From the NCBI GenBank assembly GCA_938001865.1, contig CALLAW010000044.1, positions 1 through 64,000 on the forward strand: a stretch of 64,000 nucleotides of DNA, given 5' to 3'. Made by a program: the position numbers and the translations under genes. Positions 9,907 through 20,123 of the stretch are shown one piece after another. The notes beneath the pieces were generated by a model. The model worked only from the letters and a program-made list of their open reading frames with translations, had not been told where the DNA came from and did not search any database. The stretch's first letter is position 1, and every line of letters starts with the position of its first letter. This DNA comes from an uncultured Saprospiraceae bacterium (lineage in GTDB: Bacteria > Bacteroidota > Bacteroidia > Chitinophagales > Saprospiraceae).

Positions 9907-10033
9907 AATGTGCTTAAAAATAAGATGAGCTGTCCGCAATATCCCGAACAATCGATAACTTTAACGCAAGTATAGGGCTCTACAATATCTGATAGATGGA
10001 ATAATACAAAACCTCAATGGAGCAATTGCAGTC

Positions 10034-10780
10034 TTACTCTCTACCGCCAAAGACTGAGGCTAAGTAAGATCTGTTCATCATTGCGATGTTTTCTATAGAG
10101 ATTTCCTTAGGGCATTCAACTTCGCAAGCACCGATATTGCTACACATCCCAAAGCCTTCTTTATCCATGGTGTCTACCATGTTTTTCACTCTTTTGGTAT
10201 GTTCTACCTTCCCTTGTGGTAAGAGTCCTAGGTGAGCTACCTTAGCAGAAGTGAAGAGCATGGCTGAACCATTAGGGCAAGCGGCTACACATGCACCGCA
10301 ACCAATGCAAGTCGCTGCATCAAATGATTGTCCGGCAAGATCTTTTTCGATGGGGATTGCATTTCCGTCTGGTGCTTGTCCGGTATTGACTGAGATGTAT
10401 CCCCCGGCTTGGATGATGTGATCAAATGCTGATCTATCTACTACTAAATCTTTGATGACTGGAAATGCTGCTGATCTGAATGGTTCGATCGCTATAGAAT
10501 CTCCATCATTGAAATGACGCATATGGAGTTGGCACGTAGTCGTACCCTGCTGAGGTCCGTGTGGCTTACCATTGATCACCATATTGCATGATCCACAGAT
10601 TCCTTCTCTACAGTCATGCTCAAATGCTACTGGCTCCTTCTTCTCAGAGATGAGTTGTTCATTGAGTACATCCATCATCTCTAGGAAAGACATATCACCC
10701 GTAGCTTCGACTGTATGCGCTTCATATCTTCCCTCATCCTTATTATTTTTCTGTCTCCAAACTTTTAGATTCAACTTCAT
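10034..10780 (-). CDS. sdhB: Succinate dehydrogenase/fumarate reductase iron-sulfur subunit
   Basis: [15 protein letters not shown] and [19 protein letters not shown] Fe-S motifs. Confidence 0.95.
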   Translation of the reverse strand: MKLNLKVWRQKNNKDEGRYEAHTVEATGDMSFLEMMDVLNEQLISEKKEPVAFEHDCREGICGSCNMVINGKPHGPQQGTTTCQLHMRHFNDGDSIAIEPFRSAAFPVIKDLVVDRSAFDHIIQAGGYISVNTGQAPDGNAIPIEKDLAGQSFDAATCIGCGACVAACPNGSAMLFTSAKVAHLGLLPQGKVEHTKRVKNMVDTMDKEGFGMCSNIGACEVECPKEISIENIAMMNRSYLASVFGGRE

Positions 10781-10808
10781 AATAACTTCAATTTTAGTAG
10801 TGTAAAGA

Positions 10809-12803
10809 TTATTTGTAGCTCCGTGTTTTGAGCTCTACATTTTCGAATTTCAACTCTTCTTTGTGTAGGATAGGTTGATTGTCGTCCCACTCCCAAGCTG
10901 AGACATATGCATAATTCTCATCGTCTCTCTTGGCTTCGCCTTCATCAGTGCTATACTCCTCTCGGAAGTGTCCACCACATGATTCATTACGATCTAGGGC
11001 ATCTACCATCATGAGCTCTCCCAACTCTAAGAAGTCTGCCACTCTTGTTGCTTTCTCCAACTCTGGGTTATAGTCTTCTAGGTCACCTGGTATGAATACA
11101 TCCTTATAAAACTCATCTCTGAGATCTCTGATTTTCTGTCTTCCTGTCTTAAGACCTTCTGCTGTCCTTGACATCCCGCAATACTCCCATACGATCTGAC
11201 CTAATCTTCTGTGGAATGACTCAACTGATTGAGTACCATTGATAGATTTGAGTTTGAGTAATCTATCTGTTACGTCTCGTTCTGCTGTTGCGAATTCTGG
11301 TGAGTCGGTTGATATCTTAGGCGTCCTAATCTCCTTAGAGAGGAATGTCCCTATGGTATATGGAAGTACGAAGTATCCGTCTGCCAATCCTTGCATCAGA
11401 GCTGAGGCACCAAGTCTATTAGCTCCATGATCTGAGAAGTTAGCTTCGCCTAAGGCAAACAGTCCAGGAACATTAGTTTCGAGATTATAATCTACCCAGA
11501 TACCACCCATTGTATAGTGTACGGCTGGATAGATTTTCATTGGATTTTTATATGGATCTTCGCCAGTTATTTTTTCATACATCTGGAAGAGATTACCATA
11601 CTTTGCTTTGACTATAGCCTCACCAAGCTTGACGATATCTGGATTGTCAATTCCTTTTGAGATGGCCTCAGCTTTGCCATATCTCTGTATCGCATCAGCG
11701 AAGTCTAGGAATACTGCTAATCCTGTAGGAGAGACACCTTTGCCTTCGTCGCATGCTATCTTAGCTGCCCTAGAGGCTACGTCCCTTGGTACGAGATTAC
11801 CAAATGCTGGATATCGTCTCTCAAGGTAATAATCTCTATCTGCTTCGGCGATATCTACACCTTTCTTCTCTCCACGTTGGATAGCTTCTGCATCGGCTTT
11901 GGTCTTAGGTACCCATACTCTTCCATCATTCCTTAGAGACTCTGACATGAGAGTCAACTTAGACTGGTAGTGACCTGATACCGGTATACATGTTGGGTGT
12001 ATCTGGGTGAAGCAAGGGTTAGCCATTAGGGCTCCTTTTTTGACACTTCGCCAACCTGCACTTACGTTACATCCCATCGCATTAGTCGAGAGGTAGAATA
12101 CGTTACCGTAACCACCTGTTGCTAGTACTACACAGTGTGCTGCATGTCGGTCTATCTTACCTGTCACAAGATTACGAGTGATGATACCTCTTGCCTTGCC
12201 GTCAACTAATACGAGATCCAACATCTCATGTCTGTTATACATCTCGACTTGACCATTAGAGATCTGTCGGGATAGACCTTGATAAGCACCTATGAGGAGT
12301 TGCTGTCCAGTCTGTCCTCTTGCGTAGAATGTCCGAGACACCTGTACTCCACCGAATGATCTATTGGCAAGGAGTCCACCATACTCTCGGGCAAATGGGA
12401 CACCTTGTGCCACACACTGATCTATGATATTGGTACTTACCTCTGCGAGTCTATGGACATTAGATTCTCTTGATCTATAATCTCCCCCTTTGATCGTGTC
12501 GTAGAAGAGTCTAAATGTACTATCTCCATCATTCTGATAATTCTTGGCTGCATTGATACCACCTTGGGCAGCAATCGAGTGAGCTCTCCGAGGACTATCA
12601 TGAAATGTAAATGCCTTGACCTTATATCCGAGTTCGGCGAGTGTCGATGCAGCTGATGCTCCAGCGAGACCTGTACCCACGATAATGACTTCGAGATTTC
12701 TTTTATTGTTAGGAGCTACTAAGTTCATCGAACCTCTGTAGTCAGTCCACTTATTAGTCAAGCCACCTTTTGGCTCATTTGAATTGAGTGTAATGTTTGA
12801 CAT
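10809..12803 (-). CDS. sdhA: Succinate dehydrogenase/fumarate reductase flavoprotein subunit
   Basis: [74 protein letters not shown]. Confidence 0.97.
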   Translation of the reverse strand: MSNITLNSNEPKGGLTNKWTDYRGSMNLVAPNNKRNLEVIIVGTGLAGASAASTLAELGYKVKAFTFHDSPRRAHSIAAQGGINAAKNYQNDGDSTFRLFYDTIKGGDYRSRESNVHRLAEVSTNIIDQCVAQGVPFAREYGGLLANRSFGGVQVSRTFYARGQTGQQLLIGAYQGLSRQISNGQVEMYNRHEMLDLVLVDGKARGIITRNLVTGKIDRHAAHCVVLATGGYGNVFYLSTNAMGCNVSAGWRSVKKGALMANPCFTQIHPTCIPVSGHYQSKLTLMSESLRNDGRVWVPKTKADAEAIQRGEKKGVDIAEADRDYYLERRYPAFGNLVPRDVASRAAKIACDEGKGVSPTGLAVFLDFADAIQRYGKAEAISKGIDNPDIVKLGEAIVKAKYGNLFQMYEKITGEDPYKNPMKIYPAVHYTMGGIWVDYNLETNVPGLFALGEANFSDHGANRLGASALMQGLADGYFVLPYTIGTFLSKEIRTPKISTDSPEFATAERDVTDRLLKLKSINGTQSVESFHRRLGQIVWEYCGMSRTAEGLKTGRQKIRDLRDEFYKDVFIPGDLEDYNPELEKATRVADFLELGELMMVDALDRNESCGGHFREEYSTDEGEAKRDDENYAYVSAWEWDDNQPILHKEELKFENVELKTRSYK

Positions 12804-12809
12804 AATTGC

Positions 12810-13499
12810 TTATTTAAAAAACATAATTACTGGAATAATTGCAAATCCAAGCGGTATCAATATAGAGTATCCGATTCCCAATAGCTTGATGATTGGAGTG
12901 TACTTCTTATGATTGATACCAAGCGTCTGGAATGCACTCGCAAATCCGTGTAAAAGGTGAAATGCCATCGCTGCTAGTCCAATGAGATATACAAGTACAA
13001 TCCAAAGTTGTTTAAATGCCAAAGAAACTCTTGAATAAAGATCTTTGATACCGACACCCTCATACCCTGCATAGCTATCTATAATATCTATTCTATTGGT
13101 AAATTTCATTTTGAACCAAAAGTCACCCATATGGATACAGAGGAATGCAAATATGAGTATCCCTAGTAGTGCCATATTATTAGATGCCCACGTCTTATTG
13201 GTATAAGTGTTGACAAGAGATTTCTTTCCTTTTGATTTTTTGTTTTGCCATGCGAGCAATACACCCTGTACTGCATGCAGTAAGATGAAGAAGTACAATC
13301 CATAAGATGTAAACTTAATCAATGGATTATTGGTCATGAAATAGGCATAAGTATTAAATGCCTCTCCACCATCACCTTTGAGTAAGAGTAAATTTCCTAA
13401 GAGATGTACTGGTAAGAAAGTGATCAAAAATAGACCAGTAAGGCTCATGACGAGCTTCTTACCAATACTTGAAGTCAAAAAGTTGATTATCCAATTCAT
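12810..13499 (-). CDS. sdhC: Succinate dehydrogenase cytochrome b subunit
   Basis: Five-TM b558-type protein (SSIGKKLVMSLTGLFLITFLPVHLLGNLLL) next to sdhAB; start at MNWIINF. Confidence 0.92.
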   Translation of the reverse strand: MNWIINFLTSSIGKKLVMSLTGLFLITFLPVHLLGNLLLLKGDGGEAFNTYAYFMTNNPLIKFTSYGLYFFILLHAVQGVLLAWQNKKSKGKKSLVNTYTNKTWASNNMALLGILIFAFLCIHMGDFWFKMKFTNRIDIIDSYAGYEGVGIKDLYSRVSLAFKQLWIVLVYLIGLAAMAFHLLHGFASAFQTLGINHKKYTPIIKLLGIGYSILIPLGFAIIPVIMFFK

Positions 13500-13580
13500 A
13501 TTGTTGTAAAATATAATTCCCCGCAATATACTATGTATAGATAACAATGCAGATGAATTTAGGTCTATAGAGAATATTAT

Positions 13581-13595
13581 TTAGAATTATTCTAA
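13581..13595. promoter_or_regulatory. 7-1-7 palindrome TTAGAAT-T-ATTCTAA, PerR/Fur-box-like
   Basis: Perfect dyad; 12 of 14 arm positions match the PerR box TTATAATnATTATAA. Lies about 80 bp upstream of the sdhC ATG. Confidence 0.4.
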
Positions 13596-13678
13596 TTCTA
13601 TCAATTTTTCAATAGATTGATAAACCCAAAGAATCGTTACTCTTGCTACGTTAGTTACTGTAAGTCCATTGTAACATC

Positions 13679-13686
13679 TATCTTTG
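13679..13686 (+). promoter_or_regulatory. Candidate -7 promoter element TATCTTTG upstream of the beta-barrel gene
   Basis: Exact TAnnTTTG match 57 nt upstream of the start at 13744; no clear -33 partner. Confidence 0.4.
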
Positions 13687-13743
13687 GGCTTATTATTAAA
13701 AAAGTGCTCCACTAATCTATAAGCTTACAAAAATCATATATCC

Positions 13744-14592
13744 TTGAAAAAACTATTGTTAATTATTGCATTTGCACCGATAATGCTCATGAGTCAGTCA
13801 ACTAAAGTTGGAGTGAGGGCTGGACTAGACTTCTCTACATTACAGGGTCCTACTGAGGATGCGGAATCATTTGGAGTCAGTACAGGATTTCACTTTGGCG
13901 TCAATGTATCGAGATATTTGACGAGTACTTTTGGGTTCAGGGCCGAGTTATTGTATTCTCAGAAGGGATTCAGGAAGGAGTATAATGGCGTCGGATACTA
14001 TCCTATCAAGTTGAGAGACAATAATCTCTTCTATACGGAGGGTGATATTGATTACATCTTAGAGGTGTCTAATGCCTATGCGTCTATCCCTATCACTGCA
14101 CATATCCAACCATTTTCATTTTTAGAATTCTTTGCTGGATTCAGTGCTAACTTTTTGATTAATCCCGTCGGGAGTGGTACGGTTGACTTCACGAGTAGAA
14201 GTGAGCCAGATAGACTCTTCTTCCGACAGACATTGCAGCACTCATACTATCAAGACACAGCAGGTGGGACTGGGACATCAGTGAATAGCCCAGCTGTCTT
14301 TGTTGGCGAAGATATCGTCACTATCCCAGGAGCTGTGGGGGCATATTATATTTTTGACAATAATGATGAGAAGATATTCAGGGGATTTGATCTCTCTGTG
14401 ATTGCAGGGACGCAAGTGTATGTCAACAAGAGTTTCTACATCGGTCTGAGGGCTGAGTATGGACTGAGAGATATCACTAATGATGCTGTAGACGTCAGTC
14501 TGGAATCACTCTCGGACACTGGGGGATTCAAGGTCAATGATGACAAGGATCACCAGGTGACACTGCAAGCTTCTGTAGGATTTAGATTCTAA
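13744..14592 (+). CDS. Outer-membrane beta-barrel protein (porin/PorT-like family)
   Basis: Signal peptide, VGVRAGLDFSTLQG, amphipathic strands, C-terminal VTLQASVGFRF ending in an aromatic residue. Confidence 0.75.
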   Translation: MKKLLLIIAFAPIMLMSQSTKVGVRAGLDFSTLQGPTEDAESFGVSTGFHFGVNVSRYLTSTFGFRAELLYSQKGFRKEYNGVGYYPIKLRDNNLFYTEGDIDYILEVSNAYASIPITAHIQPFSFLEFFAGFSANFLINPVGSGTVDFTSRSEPDRLFFRQTLQHSYYQDTAGGTGTSVNSPAVFVGEDIVTIPGAVGAYYIFDNNDEKIFRGFDLSVIAGTQVYVNKSFYIGLRAEYGLRDITNDAVDVSLESLSDTGGFKVNDDKDHQVTLQASVGFRF

Positions 14593-14603
14593 GGAGTGTC
14601 TTA

Positions 14604-17015
14604 CTAAAAGGTCAACCCTACTGAGACATTGAAACTCCGCCCTGGACCACTGACCCCTGAGGCAAAAGGTCTATAGTAAGTATCAAGTACATTATCTACT
14701 GCAGCTCGCAATGTGAGCATATCAGACTGTCGACTCAGACCGATATCTACTGTGCTCCATGCTGGAGTTCCTGTCGGCAAAGCATACTCTGGATTATCGA
14801 CGGTACCACCATAGTCTTGGATAGATTTGCTCCCATTGAAGTGATAGTCTATCGCTAATTGGTAGAGTCCCTTATCGTACTTGACTCCAGCCCATCCAAA
14901 GAGAGGTGGGATATGTCCTAGAGGGCTCTCTTGTGCTCCTTCTCTACTGATCCCTTTAGTGAGATTGACCTTGGCACCACCGGAGAGGCTATGAGTAATC
15001 TTGAAGTCTAGTGCCATCCCACCTCCATAGATGAGTCCTTCACTTTCGTTAAAATTCGCTGTGACATTTAGGCTCCGACCATTCTCATCGATAAAGAGAG
15101 GTGAGCCATCTGGCAGAGTACTTGCCTTACGGACTATCACCTCATCAATCACGACATAATATCCAAATGCCGTGAGGACTATAGCGTCATTACTATACTT
15201 CACTGAGAGATCATGATTGAGTGTCCGCTCTGGTCTGAGATCAGTATTGGGTATCGTAATCTCGTCACTCTTGACACGTACCTTGGCAAGGTCGTCGATA
15301 TTGGGTGCTCTGAATCCTTGTCCGATGGCATACTTAAAGGACAAATCCCCTATCTGATATATTACAGATCCGGATGCCACTAATGCACTATTGCGATTAG
15401 ATATCCCATCATAGAAGAAGTCAGGCCACTTAAATGTCTCCATACTCTCATATCTAATCTCGGCCAACTGCCCTGAGTACCTCACGCCACCAGTCAGTCG
15501 GAGCTGCTCATCCAAGAGATAACTCCCTAGTCTGATGTAAGCACCATACTGAGTCAGATTGCTCAAGCCATCTGGATATCGAGTAAGTGCAGGATGTCTC
15601 TCCCCAGAGTCTAAGACTGACTCAGCTGATGAGTTGAGAGTATTGTGATGGAGATCAAGACCATAGTTGAGATTGAGACGGGTGTTGAATGTCTTCATGA
15701 AGTCGGTAGTCAAGCCATAGACCCTTACTTGCTCTAATTGAGTGATAGTAGCATCACTTGATTGGGGCTGTGTGATCCGACTCTCCTCTATCTCTTGGAA
15801 TGATGCAATCAAGATAGCCTTATCATAGAGTGGTGTACTCTCTGTCAAGTCCAACTGTTGGCTCAAGAGCAGCCTCTGCTGTGGACCATAGTACCACTTC
15901 CTGAAGATAGGGAGACCACTCTCATCGGTCTGAGCTAATTGGTCATACCTAGGGATATTCGTCGATGTCGATAACTGTGCATTGAAGGTCAGGTGAGCAG
16001 ACTTCCCTAGTTTAAATTTAAACTTCTGCAGGATATCTGCTTGGCTGTAGCCAGTATTGCGCTGGATATGTGGTCGGAGGTTTTTCCGTAGGTTACCATC
16101 TGTATCATAGTAGAGATCGGTCAAGCCAAAAGTTGGGAAGGCGTCATAGATACTTGCTCTATTCTGCCCTACTCGTTGGTCGTCATACCGACCAATACTC
16201 AGCGATGTCACTGATGCTAATTTATCACTTCCATACTGGTGTATCAGATTGAGTCTAGCACCAAGATTAGATGAGGTGAACTGTGTATTGAGACTTACTG
16301 TCTGACTCGTATTATACTGAGGTCTTAGAGTCTCAAAGTGTATCACTCCACCAAGAGCATCAGACCCGTACATCAATGATCCAGGACCAAAGATCAACTC
16401 TAGATTAGCTAACGAAGAATGATCAACTGTGATGGCATTCTGTAGGTGTCCACTCCGATAGATGAGATTATTGAGTCTTACTCCGTCTACTACGAGGAGC
16501 ACCTTATTGGCTTCGAATCCTCTGATGACTGGACTCCCTCCACCTGCCTGACTCTTCTGGACATATACACTTCCAGAATTGCCTATCACATCTGCTGAAG
16601 AGTTGGACTGTGATGCTTGAATCTGAGCTTGTGAGATGACCTCTATACGCTGCGGCAGTAGCTCTCTTCTCTCCTGCGATCGTCCGATGATCTCTACAGA
16701 ATTGAGCAGATTCGCATTTGGCTCTAGGACCAATTGAGTGATTTCATTGCTCAGTTGGTTGATCTCTAATGACAGCGTTGTATATCCAAGATAACTACAC
16801 TCGACATTGATTGGAATCAATGCATTGGGAATTGTGATGAGACCATCTCCATCACTTATCGCTTGGTAGTCACTGAGCTTGGCTATCGCAGTTACTCCGA
16901 TCAATGGTTGACCATCATCTCCTGAGACGAACTGGACTACTTGCTGACCACAGAGAGTATACGTAGAGATACTAAGTAGTAGCAGGCAACTGAATCGTAA
17001 AAGTAGTCCCTTCAT
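14604..17015 (-). CDS. TonB-dependent receptor with carboxypeptidase-like N-terminal domain
   Basis: Signal peptide from MKGLLLRFSCLLLL; plug NSVEIIGRSQ...VIGNSGSVYVQKSQAGGGSPVIRGFEANKVLLVVDGVRLNN; C-terminal NVSVGLTF. ATG at 17015 preferred over 17063. Confidence 0.92.
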   Translation of the reverse strand: MKGLLLRFSCLLLLSISTYTLCGQQVVQFVSGDDGQPLIGVTAIAKLSDYQAISDGDGLITIPNALIPINVECSYLGYTTLSLEINQLSNEITQLVLEPNANLLNSVEIIGRSQERRELLPQRIEVISQAQIQASQSNSSADVIGNSGSVYVQKSQAGGGSPVIRGFEANKVLLVVDGVRLNNLIYRSGHLQNAITVDHSSLANLELIFGPGSLMYGSDALGGVIHFETLRPQYNTSQTVSLNTQFTSSNLGARLNLIHQYGSDKLASVTSLSIGRYDDQRVGQNRASIYDAFPTFGLTDLYYDTDGNLRKNLRPHIQRNTGYSQADILQKFKFKLGKSAHLTFNAQLSTSTNIPRYDQLAQTDESGLPIFRKWYYGPQQRLLLSQQLDLTESTPLYDKAILIASFQEIEESRITQPQSSDATITQLEQVRVYGLTTDFMKTFNTRLNLNYGLDLHHNTLNSSAESVLDSGERHPALTRYPDGLSNLTQYGAYIRLGSYLLDEQLRLTGGVRYSGQLAEIRYESMETFKWPDFFYDGISNRNSALVASGSVIYQIGDLSFKYAIGQGFRAPNIDDLAKVRVKSDEITIPNTDLRPERTLNHDLSVKYSNDAIVLTAFGYYVVIDEVIVRKASTLPDGSPLFIDENGRSLNVTANFNESEGLIYGGGMALDFKITHSLSGGAKVNLTKGISREGAQESPLGHIPPLFGWAGVKYDKGLYQLAIDYHFNGSKSIQDYGGTVDNPEYALPTGTPAWSTVDIGLSRQSDMLTLRAAVDNVLDTYYRPFASGVSGPGRSFNVSVGLTF

Positions 17016-18126
17016 TGATTTTTGATGATTTGACGAATATTTTTCCTTGATGGTAATTTTCAATTATCCTTTTGGCGAGAGATAATCCTAGTCCCCAACC
17101 TCTTTTTTTAGTCGAATACCCTGGTTGAAATACTGTTTTTTGTTTGTTAGGTGGTATCCCTTTGCCGGTATCTGAGAGGTCGATATAGATTGAGTTTTCT
17201 AATCGATAGATATTTGCAATAATCTTGCCTTGGCCTTCCATGGCGTCGAGTGAGTTACGCATGAGGTTCTCTACTACCCACTCAAAGAGGTGGTGATTGA
17301 TATTGGCATATATGGGGTCTTCGCTTGCAGATATCTCAAACTCTACACGCTTAGAGGCTCTCTTCTTCATGTATGATACTGACTTATTGATATCGTCTAC
17401 GAGATTGGATTGGACGAGGATCGGAAGTGACCCTATCTTGGAGAATCTATCTGCGATGAGCTCTAGTCTACTGACGTCATTAGTGAGTTCGTTGATGATG
17501 TCGGACTGATCTGGTGTGAGTTGGTCATCCATCTTGAGATGCTCTATCCAGCCGATGATGGCTGAGATAGGTGTGCCGAGCTGATGTGCAGTCTCCTTAG
17601 CCATCCCCGCCCATACTCTATTCTGCTCTGCCTTACGAGAGTTGCTAAATCCGATATACCCTAAGAGCATAAAGGCTCCAAGCATGAGAAACTGTATGAT
17701 TGGGAATAAGGTAATGTAGGTATAGAGTCTGCTATTGCGGTAATAGATGTATCTACTATATCCTATTGATTCTATTGGTTTTTTACCAGAATCCAAAAAT
17801 TTCTGCTTTTCGCTTTCTAGGAAGGATTGAGTGACATCTCTTCCAAAGTTTTCGCCGACGAGGTTACCTTCTTCGTCTTCGAGGATGACTGGGATATCTG
17901 AGATCTTTCGGAGGATGAGGACTTCTACATTCTGATCATCTTGCTTATTGAGATCACTCCTTGTGACTGACTCTAATGCTTCTGCAAATAGCTCAACTTT
18001 GCTTCGTTCGAACTCTGCGAGACGTCTAGACAAAAACATCGAATACAGCATCGTAACCAATATAATGGCGACTCCGACGATGCCGAGATATAACTTCCAC
18101 TTTGATTTCCGTTCGTAGATATCCAT
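16972..18126 (-). CDS. Sensor histidine kinase
   Basis: N-terminal TM, ETAHQLGTPISAIIGWIEHL H-box, NLMRNSLDAM N-box, DTGKGIPP, GWGLGLSLAKRI. Confidence 0.92.
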   Translation of the reverse strand: MDIYERKSKWKLYLGIVGVAIILVTMLYSMFLSRRLAEFERSKVELFAEALESVTRSDLNKQDDQNVEVLILRKISDIPVILEDEEGNLVGENFGRDVTQSFLESEKQKFLDSGKKPIESIGYSRYIYYRNSRLYTYITLFPIIQFLMLGAFMLLGYIGFSNSRKAEQNRVWAGMAKETAHQLGTPISAIIGWIEHLKMDDQLTPDQSDIINELTNDVSRLELIADRFSKIGSLPILVQSNLVDDINKSVSYMKKRASKRVEFEISASEDPIYANINHHLFEWVVENLMRNSLDAMEGQGKIIANIYRLENSIYIDLSDTGKGIPPNKQKTVFQPGYSTKKRGWGLGLSLAKRIIENYHQGKIFVKSSKINEGTTFTIQLPATT

Positions 18127-18203
18127 AGTCTATTACAAACGTAATATAATTAGTGAGAGGTACTCAATTTGTTTAATATTTTCTCTATTGAATGTCTTCA
18201 TTA

Positions 18204-18250
18204 CGAGAAAAAAATAAGCGAAAGTTCGATTAACATCTGACTTTCGCTTA
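18204..18250 (-). terminator. Rho-independent terminator downstream of the YceI gene
   Basis: TAAGCGAAAGT / ACTTTCGCTTA perfect 11-bp stem, with an A-run on + (T-run on -) at the low-coordinate side. Confidence 0.75.
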
Positions 18251-18319
18251 CTTACTTGTTTTGCATTTGCCTAGAGCAAATCCATCTAAAGATAACGCTA
18301 TAGTGGAGGTACTCTGATC

Positions 18320-18991
18320 CTACATCGTCGTGAGTGAGATCTGCAACTCGATATCGTCATGAATGATCTTGTCTTTGAGCTCTGGGAAGAACTTACTAGA
18401 TCCATACTTGACATTGAACTCTGATCTATCGATAGTAAATGGAGGTGTAGTGATACTGAGCTTACCGTTAGTGTTTTCAATCTTAGCCTTGAATCCTACC
18501 TCTTTGGTCACATCCTTGATCTGGAGGTTACCGTATACTAGGTGTGATGCAGCTGGATCATTGGCAAGCTTAGCTACCTTAGTGATCTCAAATGTAGAGG
18601 TTGGGTATGTTCTGACATCGAAGAAGTGATCTTTGTTCTCGTCTGTCATTCCCTTGAGGTGATTTTCGAGATTTGCTTTGCTGTCTCCTTCTAAGTCAGT
18701 GACTGTGATAGAGTTCATATCTAGGGTAAACTTTCCTCCAGAGAGGTCTCCACCTTCGAGTTCGACAAGACCTTTGCTGATCCCTATTGTTCCGGAGTGT
18801 TTGCCTGTTGGCTTAGATCCTGTCCAGTTGATAGTACTCCCAGCTGTATTGACCATAAGTGAACTAGCAGCAGCAGGAGATGCGACTTTTTTTGCTTCGC
18901 CGACTGTTGCTTTTGCAGCATTAGAGTCTCCTGAGCATGACGTGAGTAAGCCGATTGCGAGTAAGCCGATTATGAATAAATAGTTTTTCAT
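18320..18991 (-). CDS. YceI-family lipoprotein
   Basis: Lipobox LLTSC; STINWTGSKPTGKHSGTIGISKGLVELEGGDLSGGKFTLDMNSI typical of YceI. Confidence 0.9.
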   Translation of the reverse strand: MKNYLFIIGLLAIGLLTSCSGDSNAAKATVGEAKKVASPAAASSLMVNTAGSTINWTGSKPTGKHSGTIGISKGLVELEGGDLSGGKFTLDMNSITVTDLEGDSKANLENHLKGMTDENKDHFFDVRTYPTSTFEITKVAKLANDPAASHLVYGNLQIKDVTKEVGFKAKIENTNGKLSITTPPFTIDRSEFNVKYGSSKFFPELKDKIIHDDIELQISLTTM

Positions 18992-19030
18992 TAAATAATA
19001 TGATTAAAGGTGTGAATAATTTGAGTGCAG

Positions 19031-19038
19031 CAAAAATA
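19031..19038 (-). promoter_or_regulatory. Candidate -7 promoter element TATTTTTG upstream of the YceI gene
   Basis: Reverse complement of CAAAAATA, about 40 nt upstream of the YceI start. Confidence 0.35.
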
Positions 19039-19104
19039 ACAGATTTAATTCCTAATTGCTGAATCTATTGCAGAAATTGAATGTGATGTGCCTGTTTGTG
19101 ATGC

Positions 19105-20022
19105 TTACTTTACTTGTCTGACAGGCTTGGAAGGTACGTCAGTTGGGTTGAAATCGAGTAATTCTTGGATACTCTTGACGATATGGACATTGGAAGGCAC
19201 TGCGAATTGATTAGCGAGGACTTCGTATCCAGTGAGTATAGCGATCGTATCTGATCCTAAGATATCACTCAATCTGGAGAGATATGCTTGGATAGATGAT
19301 CGTTGGAGTTTTTCATTGATAAGAGTGATGACTCTATTCGCATCGACAAGTTTGATCGTCTCTTGGAGACTTTCTAAGGAGTAATTCATACCAAACATGA
19401 GTACTTCATTGCCTTTTGCCTTGAGCATGTAGTGGAGATAGAGGAGTGAGAGTTCGTGTGATTGTCCTTCAGGAAGGTAGAGGATAACTTTAGTCTTTTC
19501 TACATTATTGGGGTTGTCATCACATGAATTGATCTGCCCGATGATGACATTCTTGAGGAGATTGGTTACGAATCTCTCGTGTACTTCTGAGATAGATCCT
19601 GCGATCCACATCATCCCCATCTTCTCTAAGAGGGGGTTGACGAGCTGATTCATGGTCTCGTGTAGTCCCTCTTGGTGGATATATTGATTGAGGATAAGAT
19701 TGATATTGTGCTCGTCTAGCCTGAGTACTGAGTACATGATGGCATCAATATTATTTTCAAACTTCGAGTCTACATTATTGAGCTTGGCAGCAATAGTCTG
19801 TCTCTCATCGATGGAGAGCTTAGCAATATTTGAGATTTTATACCCATTATTATTTAGCAATGCGATATTCATGACATTCTTTAGGTCATCCTCATCATAG
19901 TATCGAATATTTGTCTTGGTACGCTTGGGTATGACTATAGAGTAGCGCTTCTCCCAGATGCGAATCGTGTGAGCTTTGACGCCTGTAAGCTTTTCAATGT
20001 CTTTTATAGAATAAACTACCAT
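19105..20022 (-). CDS. MerR-family regulator with C-terminal cobalamin-binding-like domain (CarH/LitR-like architecture)
   Basis: YSIKDIEKLTGVKAHTIRIWEKRYSIVIPKRTKTNIRYYDEDDL MerR HTH; later MWIAGSISEVHERF and LPEGQSHELSLLYLHYML. Confidence 0.82.
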   Translation of the reverse strand: MVVYSIKDIEKLTGVKAHTIRIWEKRYSIVIPKRTKTNIRYYDEDDLKNVMNIALLNNNGYKISNIAKLSIDERQTIAAKLNNVDSKFENNIDAIMYSVLRLDEHNINLILNQYIHQEGLHETMNQLVNPLLEKMGMMWIAGSISEVHERFVTNLLKNVIIGQINSCDDNPNNVEKTKVILYLPEGQSHELSLLYLHYMLKAKGNEVLMFGMNYSLESLQETIKLVDANRVITLINEKLQRSSIQAYLSRLSDILGSDTIAILTGYEVLANQFAVPSNVHIVKSIQELLDFNPTDVPSKPVRQVK

Positions 20023-20123
20023 TCTAAATTATTACACAGTTTTCTTTTCACCATCTTTGTTCTCTCTGTATAGATGTTATGACGGAGAATGAATTTAAAA
20101 GTAATTAATAAATTATAGAACGT

